Below are positions 1 through 7,698 of a stretch of 8,447 nucleotides of DNA, in pieces (the first letter of the stretch is position 1; each line of letters starts with the position of its first letter). The stretch is taken from positions 13,834-22,280 of the forward strand of contig NVTT01000006.1 in assembly GCA_002401655.1 (NCBI GenBank), given 5' to 3'. This DNA comes from Gammaproteobacteria bacterium. Lineage in GTDB: Bacteria > Pseudomonadota > Gammaproteobacteria > Enterobacterales > Kangiellaceae. The notes under the pieces were generated by a model. The model did no database searches. It was not told the origin of the DNA and saw only the letters and a list, made by a program, of their open reading frames with translations. The position numbers and the translations under genes were made by a program.

Positions 1-284
1 ACAATAGTTGTACCCATCGAAAAAGCAAGTGCATCAAATTGAATCTTTCGCTGTAATTCATCCATAGATTTTAGTAGATTTATAAATGTAAAAATAACCA
101 CTATGCCAAACATAGTATCAACGGCAATAAGTAAATTAATTAGCGTATCTGATCCAAACCATGCATAGAGAATTCCTTTATCGATATAAATCATCGTGGC
201 AATCCAAATAAATGTCGACGCGACAAAAATTAAACTTTTTTTCGTTCTTTTTTGTTCCGAGGTTAAAGCGAATGACTCGTTCAT
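1..284 (-). CDS. Small integral membrane protein, N-terminal part (runs off left edge)
   Basis: The reading frame opens with ATG at 284-282 and stays open to the window edge, giving about 94 residues (start MNESFALTSEQKR). After a short polar N-terminus with a basic patch (KRTKK, about residues 12-16) come two hydrophobic stretches, about 18-34 and 47-71, broken by a loop with DKG and WFGSD. A conserved-looking cytoplasmic-type segment MDELQRKIQFDALAFSMG follows at about 74-91. I recall D-E-x-Q-R-x-I-x-x-x-A-L-A-F segments from small uncharacterised inner-membrane proteins of proteobacteria, but I cannot name the family and no function is claimed. The open frame, the hydrophobic pattern and a good upstream promoter support a real gene. 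The start has only a weak AAAGAG ribosome-binding sequence about 9 bases upstream. The C-terminus is outside the window. Confidence 0.8.
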   Translation of the reverse strand, partial: MNESFALTSEQKRTKKSLIFVASTFIWIATMIYIDKGILYAWFGSDTLINLLIAVDTMFGIVVIFTFINLLKSMDELQRKIQFDALAFSMGTTI

Positions 285-321
285 GTGTATAAACTCTTTG
301 ACTTAATGTTAAGGAACCTTT

Positions 322-350
322 ACATTACAGAGTACACCAGTCGATGTCAA
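322..350 (-). promoter_or_regulatory. Candidate sigma-70 promoter for the membrane protein at 1-284
   Basis: Reading the minus strand, a perfect -35 hexamer TTGACA lies at 350-345. It is followed after 17 bases by TAATGT at 327-322, or after 15 bases by TGTAAT at 329-324. The latter matches the -10 consensus at 5 of 6 positions but has a short spacer. Transcription from here would give a leader of about 30-40 bases before the ATG at 284. The -35 lies inside an 18-bp palindrome, so the promoter is probably repressor-controlled. Confidence 0.5.
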
Positions 351-362
351 ATACATTTGACA
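345..362. promoter_or_regulatory. Perfect palindrome, probable operator
   Basis: TGTCAAAT-AC-ATTTGACA is an 8+8 bp perfect inverted repeat with a 2-bp centre. It overlaps the -35 hexamer of the leftward promoter. A further TGTCA half-site stands at 372-376, forming a second looser inverted repeat with TGACAT at 358-363 (TGACAT-N7-ATGTCA, 358-376). Three TGTCA-type half-sites in 32 bases next to a promoter look like a binding site for a dimeric repressor. The regulator cannot be named from this window. Confidence 0.45.
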
Positions 363-537
363 TAAAGAGTATGTCACTTGATATAACTGAGTGTTTATTG
401 AATCAAAAAGGGCTTTGCAAACTATTCCTTAATTTAAAATGAATTTCGTTAGAAAATATATCTGTCTTTAAATTGGTGAATCGAATTAACAATTTTTATA
501 TTTATCACATGAAGAAAAATCTGTGGAGTAAAAATTT

Positions 538-1428
538 CTATTTATCTTTTTTCTTCCTAATCTTATTCTCTTGATACAAAATAAAAATAGTGGCTCCGAC
601 TAATAAACTCGCACCCAACCAAAGTTTTCCAGGAGGAACATAACTAAACACTAACCACCCTGCAAAAACATTAAGCGGAAGTTTAACCAGATCAAACGGT
701 TGAATAAACGAAGCATCTGCACTGGCATAAGCCTTTACTAAAGACCACTGAGCCAAAGATAATAAAGTGCCGGATAAGCCTAATAATATCCACATCTGAT
801 TACTCGGCACTTCAAAATATGGAATGGCGAGTACAAAATTCATCGGTGCTATTAAAATCAACAGGTAAACAACCATAGATCCGGTACTTTCTGTTCGGGA
901 CATTTTCCTAATCATTAAAGAATAAATTGACCAGAAAAAAGCCGCCGCTACAGGCAATAAGGATGCGAGTACAAAATCGTCTGCCCAAGGTTCAAGAATA
1001 ATTAAAGATCCGGCAATGCCAACCAAAGTCGCTGACCATCGTCTTATTCCTACTTTTTCTTTTAAAAAGAAATGTGAGCCAATGGTTGCGAATAGTGGTG
1101 AGGTCATTACCAACGCAATCGCCTGCCAAATAGGAATGGGATACGCCAATGCCCATAGCCAGAGCTGAATACCAATCACCGACATAATGACTCTGATCAC
1201 ATGTAAATGTAGATAGTCCGTTTTTAAGGCAATTGATAAACCCGCTTTAACAATCCATGGCAACATAACAATAAACGAAATAAAATATTGAAAAAAACCA
1301 ACGACGGTATTGTGTAAACCGAGAGTGACGCTGAGATGTTGATTAGTGGTATTGATAACCGCGAAGCAGGTGCCAGCTAAGATCATCCAAAGCGCACCCG
1401 CAATCGGTTTATGGGTCAATTGAGTCAT
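538..1428 (-). CDS. EamA/DMT-family inner-membrane permease
   Basis: This encodes a 296-residue, very hydrophobic protein with about ten predicted membrane helices. That is the usual length and topology of drug/metabolite transporters built from two tandem EamA repeats, here about residues 8-145 and 152-287. The first repeat ends in the typical pattern F-L-K-E-K-V-G-x-R-R-W-x-A-T-L-V-G-I-A-G. The second has A-Y-A-S-A-D-A-S-F-I-Q-P-F-D and closes with G-A-x-L-L-V-G-A-T. The C-terminus is a short basic cytoplasmic tail (KIRKKKDK), consistent with the positive-inside rule. Members export or import small metabolites (amino acids, riboflavin, S-adenosylmethionine and others), and the substrate cannot be told from sequence. 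It starts 46 bases downstream of the ssb stop on the same strand and may be co-transcribed with ssb. Its ribosome-binding site is poor. No clear terminator follows the TAG stop. Confidence 0.9.
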   Translation of the reverse strand: MTQLTHKPIAGALWMILAGTCFAVINTTNQHLSVTLGLHNTVVGFFQYFISFIVMLPWIVKAGLSIALKTDYLHLHVIRVIMSVIGIQLWLWALAYPIPIWQAIALVMTSPLFATIGSHFFLKEKVGIRRWSATLVGIAGSLIILEPWADDFVLASLLPVAAAFFWSIYSLMIRKMSRTESTGSMVVYLLILIAPMNFVLAIPYFEVPSNQMWILLGLSGTLLSLAQWSLVKAYASADASFIQPFDLVKLPLNVFAGWLVFSYVPPGKLWLGASLLVGATIFILYQENKIRKKKDK

Positions 1429-1474
1429 AGAAACTAATTTTTAATCGTTTTACAAAGTACGTATCAGGTGACCT

Positions 1475-1978
1475 TTAGAACGGAATATCATCATCAAATG
1501 AATCATTAAATTCATTATTAGCAGGTTGTTGATTTTGTTGACCCTGATTCTGCTGGTTTTGCTGAGGTTGCTTATTTTGCTGTGGTGCTCGAGTTTGTCC
1601 CATTGGCGCACTACCACCTTCATTTCTACCACCTAACATTTGCATAACACCGGTGAAACCATCCACAACAACACTAGTAGAATATCGATCTTGACCGGTT
1701 TCTTTATCTTTGTATTTATCTGTTTTTAACTTGCCTTCGACATATACTTGAGAACCTTTGCGTAAGTATTCACCTGCAATTTCGGCTAATTTATTAAAAA
1801 AGACAACTCGATGCCATTCAGTCTTTTCATTCATTTGCCCCGTATTCTTATCTTTCCAGCTTTCACTGGTTGCAATACTAATTGTAGTAATTGCACTGCC
1901 ATTTGGGGTATAACGCACTTCAGGATCCTGTCCTAAATTACCGACCAATATTACTTTATTTATGCCTTTAGTTGCCAT
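1475..1978 (-). CDS. ssb: Single-stranded DNA-binding protein SSB
   Basis: SSB is a homotetrameric OB-fold protein that coats single-stranded DNA during replication, recombination and repair. Its acidic tip recruits partner proteins. The 167-residue product has the classic N-terminus ([23 protein letters not shown], residues 5-27), the OB-fold to about residue 110, and the DNA-stacking aromatics W41, W55 and F61. A glutamine/asparagine-rich disordered linker covers about 125-155, and the conserved tip DDDIPF ends the protein. The position of E. coli W88 (mature numbering) is Y89 here, a conservative aromatic change. The start is supported by GGAG at 1989-1986, 7 bases upstream of the ATG. Its own promoter lies in the 123-base gap behind the MFS gene. 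Length is close to E. coli SSB (178 residues). Confidence 0.97.
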   Translation of the reverse strand: MATKGINKVILVGNLGQDPEVRYTPNGSAITTISIATSESWKDKNTGQMNEKTEWHRVVFFNKLAEIAGEYLRKGSQVYVEGKLKTDKYKDKETGQDRYSTSVVVDGFTGVMQMLGGRNEGGSAPMGQTRAPQQNKQPQQNQQNQGQQNQQPANNEFNDSFDDDIPF

Positions 1979-2011
1979 GAATGGACTCCAATTAAACTTT
2001 CACTAAAATCT

Positions 2012-2055
2012 AACCGCTTACTATAAGTTGTAGCGACTATCTATATCAAGCGGTT
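2012..2055. repeat. Inverted repeat AACCGCTT / AAGCGGTT enclosing the ssb promoter
   Basis: AACCGCTT at 2012-2019 and its exact complement AAGCGGTT at 2048-2055 are 28 bases apart. They enclose the predicted -10 and spacer, and one arm overlaps the -35 by two bases. The arms are the most GC-rich words in an AT-rich gap. The distance is too long for a good terminator and there is no T-tract. A paired regulatory site is possible, and chance is not excluded. Confidence 0.35.
2020..2049 (-). promoter_or_regulatory. Probable sigma-70 promoter of ssb
   Basis: On the minus strand, -35 TTGATA (2049-2044, 5 of 6 consensus) is separated by 18 bases from -10 TATAGT (2025-2020, 5 of 6). Initiation near 2013 would give a leader of about 35 bases before the ssb ATG. 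The promoter sits in the gap between the MFS stop and the ssb start, so ssb need not depend on readthrough from the MFS gene. Confidence 0.6.
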
Positions 2056-2101
2056 CTTTTAAAACCAGCTATTTATCTTTAAATTGATTACTTTAAATTA
2101 C

Positions 2102-3505
2102 TTATCTTTTTAACTCAGACTGAACCGATTTACCATAGTTAGACAAATCATCTTTATCGACAATATCACTGTCTATTTTTAAATAAACCGCTCCCGCCTC
2201 CGGAAGCGCAATCGCCTCTGCCACGCCTTCTATCGCTTTTAACTCTTCTACTAGGCTAGGAAATGCATCTTCTGCAATGTCTGGCATAGTGAGAGTATAG
2301 GCGGTTAATGCCGGTGGGTTTTCTAAACCAAACAAAATGACAGCCCATATCATTGCAGCAAAAGCGCCGACCAAATAGACACCGTCATGCCCCATATAAT
2401 ACATAGTGAGTCCTGCGACAGGACCTCCTAAAAAAGCGCCTGCAAATTGGCTGGTTGAGTAAACCCCTAAAGCTGTCCCTTTGCCCGATAATGGGGCAAT
2501 TCTTGAAATCATTGATGGCAGTAATGCTTCCATCAAATTAAACCCGGTAAAATAAATAGTCATGGCAATAATAACTATCACCATTGGAAACTGAAACATG
2601 CCAAAACTGAATTGAACCACAGCAATTAGCATCACCGCTAACAACATCATTCTTGCGTGTTGTCGGTTCTTTTCTGCATAGATAATCATTGGCAACATTA
2701 ATATAACCGCTCCGCACATAGTTATCAGATATAGCCAACTATGCCCTGAAAGCTCAATACCTAAATTTTCTAAACGGTAAGGGAAGGCAACGAAGAACGA
2801 CGTCAATAGAAAATGTAAGGTGAAAATACTGAAATTAAGCCTCATCAACTGACGGTCGGATAATATTTTAGTAAATTGCCCTCGACTAGCAATCGCATCT
2901 CTTTGAGAAAACTGTTTCTCTGGATTAGGCGTTAATAGCAAAATAATCATCATCGCTAAAACCGATAATCCGGCAATCCCGTAAAAGATCCCACTCAATC
3001 CAACCCACTCAGTAATCACAGGGCCAATGATCATCGCAACCGCAAAGGCTGCACCGATGCTCATTCCTATACTTGCCATAATTTTTGTGCGCTGTTCATC
3101 TCGAGAAAGATCCGCCGCTAGCGCCATAATAGAACTGGCGATGGCTCCACAACCTTGTAATAATCGCCCAGCTATCACGCCATAAATATGATCGCTTAAA
3201 GCAGCCACTAGACTTCCGGCCAAAAATAGCAGTAAGCCAAAAATGATAATAGGCTTACGCCCAAATTTATCGGACATCCAACCAAAGGGGATCTGTAAAA
3301 TGGCTTGGGTTAAACCATAGGCTCCAATGGCAAAACCAATTAATACCGGGGTAAAACCTTCTAGGTCTTGACCTACCAGACTAAACACCGGCAATAACAT
3401 AAACAAACCAAGCATCCGCAAAGCAAATACGCTACTCAATGTCAGTGCAGCCCTTTTCTCTATTGCGTTCATTTTGTTACTTTTATTCATTTGTTGATTA
3501 TTCAT
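2102..3505 (-). CDS. MFS transporter, YajR-like, with C-terminal soluble domain
   Basis: The 467-residue product has about twelve membrane helices followed by a soluble domain of roughly 65 residues. MFS motif A is clear in the loop after helix 2: [11 protein letters not shown]. Helix 4 carries the usual R-L-L-Q-G-C-G-A motif, and G-P-V-I-T in helix 5 matches motif C of proton-driven exporters. The C-terminal part (about 405-467, P-D-I-A-E-D..., [18 protein letters not shown]) fits the ferredoxin-like YAM domain of E. coli YajR, a putative proton-coupled drug exporter. The substrate is unknown. MFS genes between ssb and uvrA are known elsewhere, for example in Pseudomonas aeruginosa. Two further in-frame ATGs lie 15 and 33 bases inside the start (M6, M12). 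The chosen start has a weak TAGG sequence 5 bases upstream, and M12 (codon at 3472-3470) is a real alternative. Confidence 0.93.
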   Translation of the reverse strand: MNNQQMNKSNKMNAIEKRAALTLSSVFALRMLGLFMLLPVFSLVGQDLEGFTPVLIGFAIGAYGLTQAILQIPFGWMSDKFGRKPIIIFGLLLFLAGSLVAALSDHIYGVIAGRLLQGCGAIASSIMALAADLSRDEQRTKIMASIGMSIGAAFAVAMIIGPVITEWVGLSGIFYGIAGLSVLAMMIILLLTPNPEKQFSQRDAIASRGQFTKILSDRQLMRLNFSIFTLHFLLTSFFVAFPYRLENLGIELSGHSWLYLITMCGAVILMLPMIIYAEKNRQHARMMLLAVMLIAVVQFSFGMFQFPMVIVIIAMTIYFTGFNLMEALLPSMISRIAPLSGKGTALGVYSTSQFAGAFLGGPVAGLTMYYMGHDGVYLVGAFAAMIWAVILFGLENPPALTAYTLTMPDIAEDAFPSLVEELKAIEGVAEAIALPEAGAVYLKIDSDIVDKDDLSNYGKSVQSELKR

Positions 3506-3506
3506 T

Positions 3507-3536
3507 TTGCCTATCAGCAGGGTTACACGGTATCAT
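3507..3536 (+). promoter_or_regulatory. Candidate promoter of uvrA
   Basis: TTGCCT (3507-3512, 4 of 6) and TATCAT (3531-3536, 5 of 6) are separated by 18 bases, predicting a start near 3543 and a leader of about 29 bases. The site would overlap the transcribed leader of the divergent MFS gene. No CTGT-N8-ACAG LexA box is present in the 66-base divergent gap. Confidence 0.35.
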
Positions 3537-3554
3537 GTTTGGATCAGTGGCTAC

Positions 3555-3560
3555 ATTATA
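3555..3560 (-). promoter_or_regulatory. Perfect -10 hexamer, candidate promoter of the MFS gene
   Basis: Minus-strand TATAAT at 3560-3555 is preceded directly by TTG. A transcript starting near 3548 would have a leader of about 43 bases before the MFS ATG. No convincing -35 is visible at the right distance; that region would lie inside the uvrA 5' end. Confidence 0.4.
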
Positions 3561-3571
3561 CAAGAATAGCA

Positions 3572-6412
3572 ATGAATCACATAGAAGTACGCGGTGCAAA
3601 AACCCACAATTTGAAAAATATTGACGTTAAAATCCCAAGAGATAAATTAACCGTCATTACCGGACTATCAGGATCAGGAAAATCATCGTTAGCATTTGAT
3701 ACGTTATATGCAGAAGGTCAGAGACGTTACGTTGAGTCCTTATCTGCCTACGCCCGTCAATTCCTGCAATTAATGGAAAAACCGGACGTCGAGCATATTG
3801 AAGGATTATCACCGGCGATCTCAATCGAGCAAAAATCCACCTCACATAATCCTCGTTCGACTGTTGGCACCATCACTGAAATTTATGATTATTTGAGATT
3901 GTTATATGCGAGAGTAGGAATACCTCATTGTCCTGAACACAATATTGCACTAGAAGCTCAAACCGTTAGCCAAATGGTCGATCATACTCTCGCGTTACCC
4001 AAAGATTCTAAGCTCTTGTTGCTCGCTCCGATTGTTAGAAACCGAAAAGGCGAGCATGTTCAGCTATTTGAAGAACTTCAAGTAAAGGGTTTTATACGCG
4101 CAAGAATTAATGGCAAAACTTATGAGCTCAGTGAAGCGCCAAAACTAGAATTGCATAAGAAACATACCATTGAAGTGGTCGTCGATCGCTTTAAGGTTAA
4201 AGGTGATTTAAAGCAACGGTTAGCTGAATCTTTTGAAACCGCATTAGAGCTTGCCGATGGTATTGCCATGATCGCGCCTATGCTAGATAAGGGAAATGAA
4301 AATTCTGAAATAGCCGAAGTATTATTTTCTGAAAAATTTGCTTGCCCAAAATGTAATCATAGTCTTTCTGAACTTGAACCAAGATTGTTCTCTTTTAATA
4401 ATCCGGCAGGAGCTTGCGAGACTTGTGATGGATTAGGCGTTGATCAATTCTTTGATCCTAACCGCATCGTTGTTAATTCAGATGTTTCTTTAGCGGGCGG
4501 AGCCATTAGAGGATGGGACAGACGCAGTGTTTATTATTTTCACATGTTGAAATCTCTAGCAAAACATTATAATTTTGAGATCGAAAAACCTTACAAGAAA
4601 CTCACTAAAAAAATACAAAAAATCATTTTATATGGTAGTGGTAAAACAAAAATTGAATTTAATTACAGCAATGACCGTGGCGATGTGATGAAACGAGTGC
4701 ATCGTTTTGAAGGCATCATTCCTAATATGCAACGTCGCTACCATGAAACAGAGTCGAATGCGGTTCGAGAAGAGTTACAAAAATACATGACAAAACAATC
4801 TTGCCCAAGTTGTGGTGGCACGCGATTGAAAGAAGAATCACGTTGTGTATTAATTAAAAATAAAAACTTACCAACTTTAACCAACCTGCCGATTGACGAA
4901 GCCTTTAGCTTCTTTAGTAAACTTAAATTAACTGGAAAACGAGGAAAGATTGCCTCTAAGATCTTAAAAGAAATTTGTGACCGTTTAGAGTTTTTAGTGA
5001 ATGTCGGTTTAGAATATTTATCTTTGGATCGAAGCGCGGATACACTATCCGGAGGAGAGGCTCAAAGAATTCGTTTAGCCAGCCAAATAGGTGCTGGTTT
5101 AGTGGGCGTGATGTATGTGCTTGATGAACCTTCAATCGGATTACATCAAAGAGATAATGAGCGACTTTTAAAAACATTAAGGCACCTCCGTGATTTAGGT
5201 AATACTGTAATCGTCGTAGAACACGATGAAGAAGCGATTCGCACGGCTGATTATGTTTTAGATATTGGGCCTGGCGCTGGTATTCATGGCGGCGAAATAG
5301 TTGCTCGGGGAACGATTAAAGATATATTAAAATCAAAGAAATCACTCACAGGGAGATATTTATCTGGAAAAGAATGTATCGAAATTCCGAAGCAACGAAT
5401 TCCAGCAAAAGATGGAAAATATTTTGAGTTAAAAGGCGCAACAGGAAATAATCTACAATCAGTTGATCTTAAATTACCGGTTGGGGTTATGACTTGCGTT
5501 ACCGGGGTTTCAGGTTCCGGAAAGTCTAGCTTAGTCAACAATACTCTATACCCAATTGCCGCGACTGAGTTGAATCGAGCAACCACTCTAACGCCCTCCC
5601 CCTACAAAAGTTTTCACGGCATGGAAAACTTCGACAAAGTAGTTGATATTAATCAGGCGCCAATTGGTAGAACGCCCCGCTCTAATCCTGCAACCTATAC
5701 GGGAATATTTACGCCGGTTCGAGAATTACTGGCCGGAACTCAAGAATCCCGCGCCCGCGGTTATAAGCCTGGAAGATTTAGTTTTAACGTAAAAGGCGGT
5801 CGCTGTGAAGCATGTCAAGGTGACGGATTGATCAAGGTAGAAATGCATTTTTTACCTGATATGTATGTATCATGTGATGTTTGCCATGGAAAAAGATACA
5901 ACCGCGAAACCTTAGAAATCACTTATAAAGGAAAAAACATCAACGAAATATTGAAGATGACTGTAGAGGATGCAAGAGTCTTTTTTGATGCAATCCCTTC
6001 CATTGCAAGAAAATTACAAACCTTAGTTGATGTCGGACTGTCTTATATTTGTTTAGGTCAAGCGGCAACCACCTTGTCAGGTGGCGAAGCGCAACGAGTA
6101 AAATTATCCAAAGAATTAAGTAAGCGCGACACAGGGCAAACACTCTATATATTAGATGAGCCGACCACAGGATTACATTTCCACGACGTTAAACAGTTAT
6201 TAGCAGTATTGCATCGCTTACGTGATCATGGCAATACAATTTTAGTCATAGAACATAATTTGGATGTCATAAAGACAGCTGATTGGATTATTGATTTAGG
6301 ACCTGAAGGTGGTAGCAAAGGTGGATATATTATTGCTGAAGGTACGCCTGAGCAAGTGGCTAAGAATAAGAAATCTTATACTGGGTACTATTTGAAACAA
6401 ACTTTAAGCTAA
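3572..6412 (+). CDS. uvrA: UvrABC excinuclease subunit A
   Basis: UvrA is the damage-sensing ABC-type ATPase of nucleotide excision repair; it dimerises and loads UvrB onto lesions. The 946-residue product (E. coli: 940) is complete. First ATPase: Walker [10 protein letters not shown] at 31-39 and signature [12 protein letters not shown] from 492. Second ATPase: Walker [10 protein letters not shown] at 645-653, signature [12 protein letters not shown] from 835, and Walker B YILDEP at 859-864. Both structural zinc modules are intact: C258/C261/C282/C285 (C-x2-C-x20-C-x2-C) and C745/C748/C768/C771 (C-x2-C-x19-C-x2-C). I chose the ATG at 3572 because it gives the family N-terminus [17 protein letters not shown] with the Walker lysine at 37, as in E. 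coli. The frame is open to an ATG at 3491, but those 27 extra residues look non-homologous and would overlap the MFS start. The ribosome-binding sequence is weak (AAGAATAG). Confidence 0.98.
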   Translation: MNHIEVRGAKTHNLKNIDVKIPRDKLTVITGLSGSGKSSLAFDTLYAEGQRRYVESLSAYARQFLQLMEKPDVEHIEGLSPAISIEQKSTSHNPRSTVGTITEIYDYLRLLYARVGIPHCPEHNIALEAQTVSQMVDHTLALPKDSKLLLLAPIVRNRKGEHVQLFEELQVKGFIRARINGKTYELSEAPKLELHKKHTIEVVVDRFKVKGDLKQRLAESFETALELADGIAMIAPMLDKGNENSEIAEVLFSEKFACPKCNHSLSELEPRLFSFNNPAGACETCDGLGVDQFFDPNRIVVNSDVSLAGGAIRGWDRRSVYYFHMLKSLAKHYNFEIEKPYKKLTKKIQKIILYGSGKTKIEFNYSNDRGDVMKRVHRFEGIIPNMQRRYHETESNAVREELQKYMTKQSCPSCGGTRLKEESRCVLIKNKNLPTLTNLPIDEAFSFFSKLKLTGKRGKIASKILKEICDRLEFLVNVGLEYLSLDRSADTLSGGEAQRIRLASQIGAGLVGVMYVLDEPSIGLHQRDNERLLKTLRHLRDLGNTVIVVEHDEEAIRTADYVLDIGPGAGIHGGEIVARGTIKDILKSKKSLTGRYLSGKECIEIPKQRIPAKDGKYFELKGATGNNLQSVDLKLPVGVMTCVTGVSGSGKSSLVNNTLYPIAATELNRATTLTPSPYKSFHGMENFDKVVDINQAPIGRTPRSNPATYTGIFTPVRELLAGTQESRARGYKPGRFSFNVKGGRCEACQGDGLIKVEMHFLPDMYVSCDVCHGKRYNRETLEITYKGKNINEILKMTVEDARVFFDAIPSIARKLQTLVDVGLSYICLGQAATTLSGGEAQRVKLSKELSKRDTGQTLYILDEPTTGLHFHDVKQLLAVLHRLRDHGNTILVIEHNLDVIKTADWIIDLGPEGGSKGGYIIAEGTPEQVAKNKKSYTGYYLKQTLS

Positions 6413-7498
6413 ATGCTCCAACGCCAAATAATCATGTGACTGCATTTCCTGCAACCGGCTTAGTGTTCGTTTAAACTCGAAGCTTAGTTGAGTGCCTGTA
6501 TATAAATCTTCTAACTCGACCTCTGCGGTGATCATTAAATTAACATGCCGCTCATAAAACTCATCCACCAAACTAATAAATCGCCGGGTAGCAGAAGCAT
6601 CTTTAGTTTCAAGTTGCGGAATTTCACTGACAATGACGGTTTGATAACAACGAGAAATTTCAATGTAATCGGTTTGGCTTCTTGCTGTTTCGCAAATTTC
6701 TTTAAATGAAAACCAAACAATCCCTTCAGCACAACGGATGGTTTTCACTGCTCGATGTTCAATTTCAATCGTTGTTCCATCAGACATAATTTCAGTCGCT
6801 AATTGATTAAAACTATTATTTAAATTTGCAATCGCCTCTTGGTCATGAGGTGTATGAAAAATATCGGCTTGTTCTAGAGTCCTCAAACGATAATCAATAC
6901 CATTATCTAAGTTAATAATTTCACAATGTTGCTTAATCGCTTCAATGGCTGGTAAAAATCTTTCTCTTTGCAAACCGTTTCGATAAAGATTTTCAGGTGG
7001 AATATTAGATGTTGCCACCAAACTCACTCCGCGTTTAAAAAGTGCTTCAAATAATCCCCCGAGAATCATCGCATCGGTGATATCACTAACAAAAAATTCA
7101 TCAAAACAGATGATGCACGTCTGTTCAGCAATTTCGTCCGCTATTAATAAAAGAGGGTCTTGTTTGCCTTTATGCGACTGTAGTTGCTCGTGGGTTTGAT
7201 GCATAAAACGATGAAAATGTAGACGCATTTTGTTTTTAATTGGTAGTGAGTCAAAAAACATGTCCATTAAATAAGTTTTACCACGCCCCACTCCACCCCA
7301 AAAATAGAGTCCCTTTAAAGGTGGATTATTTCCAGAAATTGAAGATTTTAATTTCTGGAAGAAGTTTAATGGTTTATTACGCTCAATTAATCGTTGATAT
7401 AGATCTTCTAGCATCTCAACAGCACTGAGTTGAAACGGATCTTCTTGTATCAAACGTGAATTAATGTCGCTAAAATATTTTTGTTTTGGTGATTGCAT
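6404..7498 (-). CDS. zapE: Cell division ATPase ZapE (AFG1-like)
   Basis: ZapE is a P-loop ATPase related to mitochondrial Afg1/Lace1. In E. coli it associates with the FtsZ ring and matters under heat or low-oxygen stress. The 364-residue product (E. coli: 375) shows Walker A GGVGRGKT at 68-75, Walker B I-I-C-F-D-E-F with the family motif [12 protein letters not shown], and a sensor-like [14 protein letters not shown]. The usual C-terminal blocks are [15 protein letters not shown] and T-x-S-R-L-x-E-M-Q-S. I place the start at the ATG (7498-7496); the TTG codon just before it (7501-7499) would add one residue but is less likely. No strong ribosome-binding site is visible at either. The stop lies inside the uvrA 3' end, giving a 9-base tail-to-tail overlap, so no terminator separates the two genes. 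Confidence 0.95.
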   Translation of the reverse strand: MQSPKQKYFSDINSRLIQEDPFQLSAVEMLEDLYQRLIERNKPLNFFQKLKSSISGNNPPLKGLYFWGGVGRGKTYLMDMFFDSLPIKNKMRLHFHRFMHQTHEQLQSHKGKQDPLLLIADEIAEQTCIICFDEFFVSDITDAMILGGLFEALFKRGVSLVATSNIPPENLYRNGLQRERFLPAIEAIKQHCEIINLDNGIDYRLRTLEQADIFHTPHDQEAIANLNNSFNQLATEIMSDGTTIEIEHRAVKTIRCAEGIVWFSFKEICETARSQTDYIEISRCYQTVIVSEIPQLETKDASATRRFISLVDEFYERHVNLMITAEVELEDLYTGTQLSFEFKRTLSRLQEMQSHDYLALEHLA

Positions 7499-7515
7499 CA
7501 ATAATCTGTATGTAC

Positions 7516-7533
7516 TGACTTAATAAAAAGTCA
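7516..7533. repeat. Short inverted repeat upstream of zapE
   Basis: TGACTT (7516-7521) and AAGTCA (7528-7533) flank AATAAA, 18-35 bases upstream of the zapE ATG. A looser CTGAC/GTCAG pair (7515-7519, 7538-7542) surrounds it. It could be an operator or a 5'-leader hairpin of the zapE transcript. The arms are short, so chance is possible. No convincing promoter pair was found in this gap. Confidence 0.25.
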
Positions 7534-7606
7534 TTTTGTCAGAAATACAGCATTAGTCCAGTATTAATTGACTGAGACATTCTTAGCATTGAAACACTTT
7601 AGCTTA

Positions 7607-7650
7607 AAGATTACCCAGATTTGATTTTACAATCAACAATGGGTAATCTT
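7607..7650 (-). terminator. Nested stem-loop downstream of the lysine-rich gene
   Basis: The outer stem is AAGATTACCC (7607-7616) with GGGTAATCTT (7641-7650), 10 perfect base pairs. Inside it lies a second perfect stem, TTGATT (7621-7626) with AATCAA (7631-7636), and a 4-base loop. The two stems are separated by a symmetric 4x4 internal loop (agat/caat). This is a strong structured RNA element in the 3' region of the ppk2/lysine-rich transcript. No long T-tract follows on either strand, so it could also be an RNA-stabilising structure or a small-RNA fold rather than a simple terminator. Confidence 0.45.
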
Positions 7651-7656
7651 ACTGTG

Positions 7657-7680
7657 ATCAAACTGAGAATTCAGTTTGAT
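7657..7680 (-). terminator. Perfect hairpin after the lysine-rich gene
   Basis: ATCAAACTGA (7657-7666) and TCAGTTTGAT (7671-7680) form a 10-bp perfect stem with a 4-base loop. It begins 18 bases after the stop codon of the lysine-rich gene and lies 6 bases before the nested stem-loop. On the minus strand it is preceded by GGGAAA but not followed by a T-run; on the plus strand TTT follows. It is therefore not a textbook intrinsic terminator, although its position fits transcription end or 3' protection. Confidence 0.45.
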
Positions 7681-7698
7681 TTTCCCTACATTTAACTC

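Noticed and set aside
344..442. 32-codon plus-strand ORF in the left gap
   Set aside because: No ribosome-binding site, no recognisable composition, and its start lies inside the palindromic operator; expected by chance in AT-rich DNA.
1450..1632. 60-codon minus-strand frame overlapping the ssb tail
   Set aside because: It is an out-of-frame reading of the repetitive Gln-rich ssb linker.
3491..3571. 27-residue N-terminal extension of UvrA from an upstream ATG
   Set aside because: The family N-terminus starts at the ATG at 3572, which places the Walker lysine at 37 as in E. coli. The extension would overlap the MFS start and has no homologous-looking sequence.
5284..5586. 100-codon minus-strand frame inside uvrA
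   Set aside because: It lies opposite fully conserved UvrA coding sequence and has no family resemblance or ribosome-binding site.
7506..7521. CTGT followed by ACTT at LexA-like spacing upstream of zapE
   Set aside because: Only the left half fits CTGT-N8-ACAG; the right half does not match, so it is not called an SOS box.
7639..7695. 18-codon plus-strand ORF across the stem-loops
   Set aside because: Very short, no ribosome-binding site, and fully explained by the inverted repeats.
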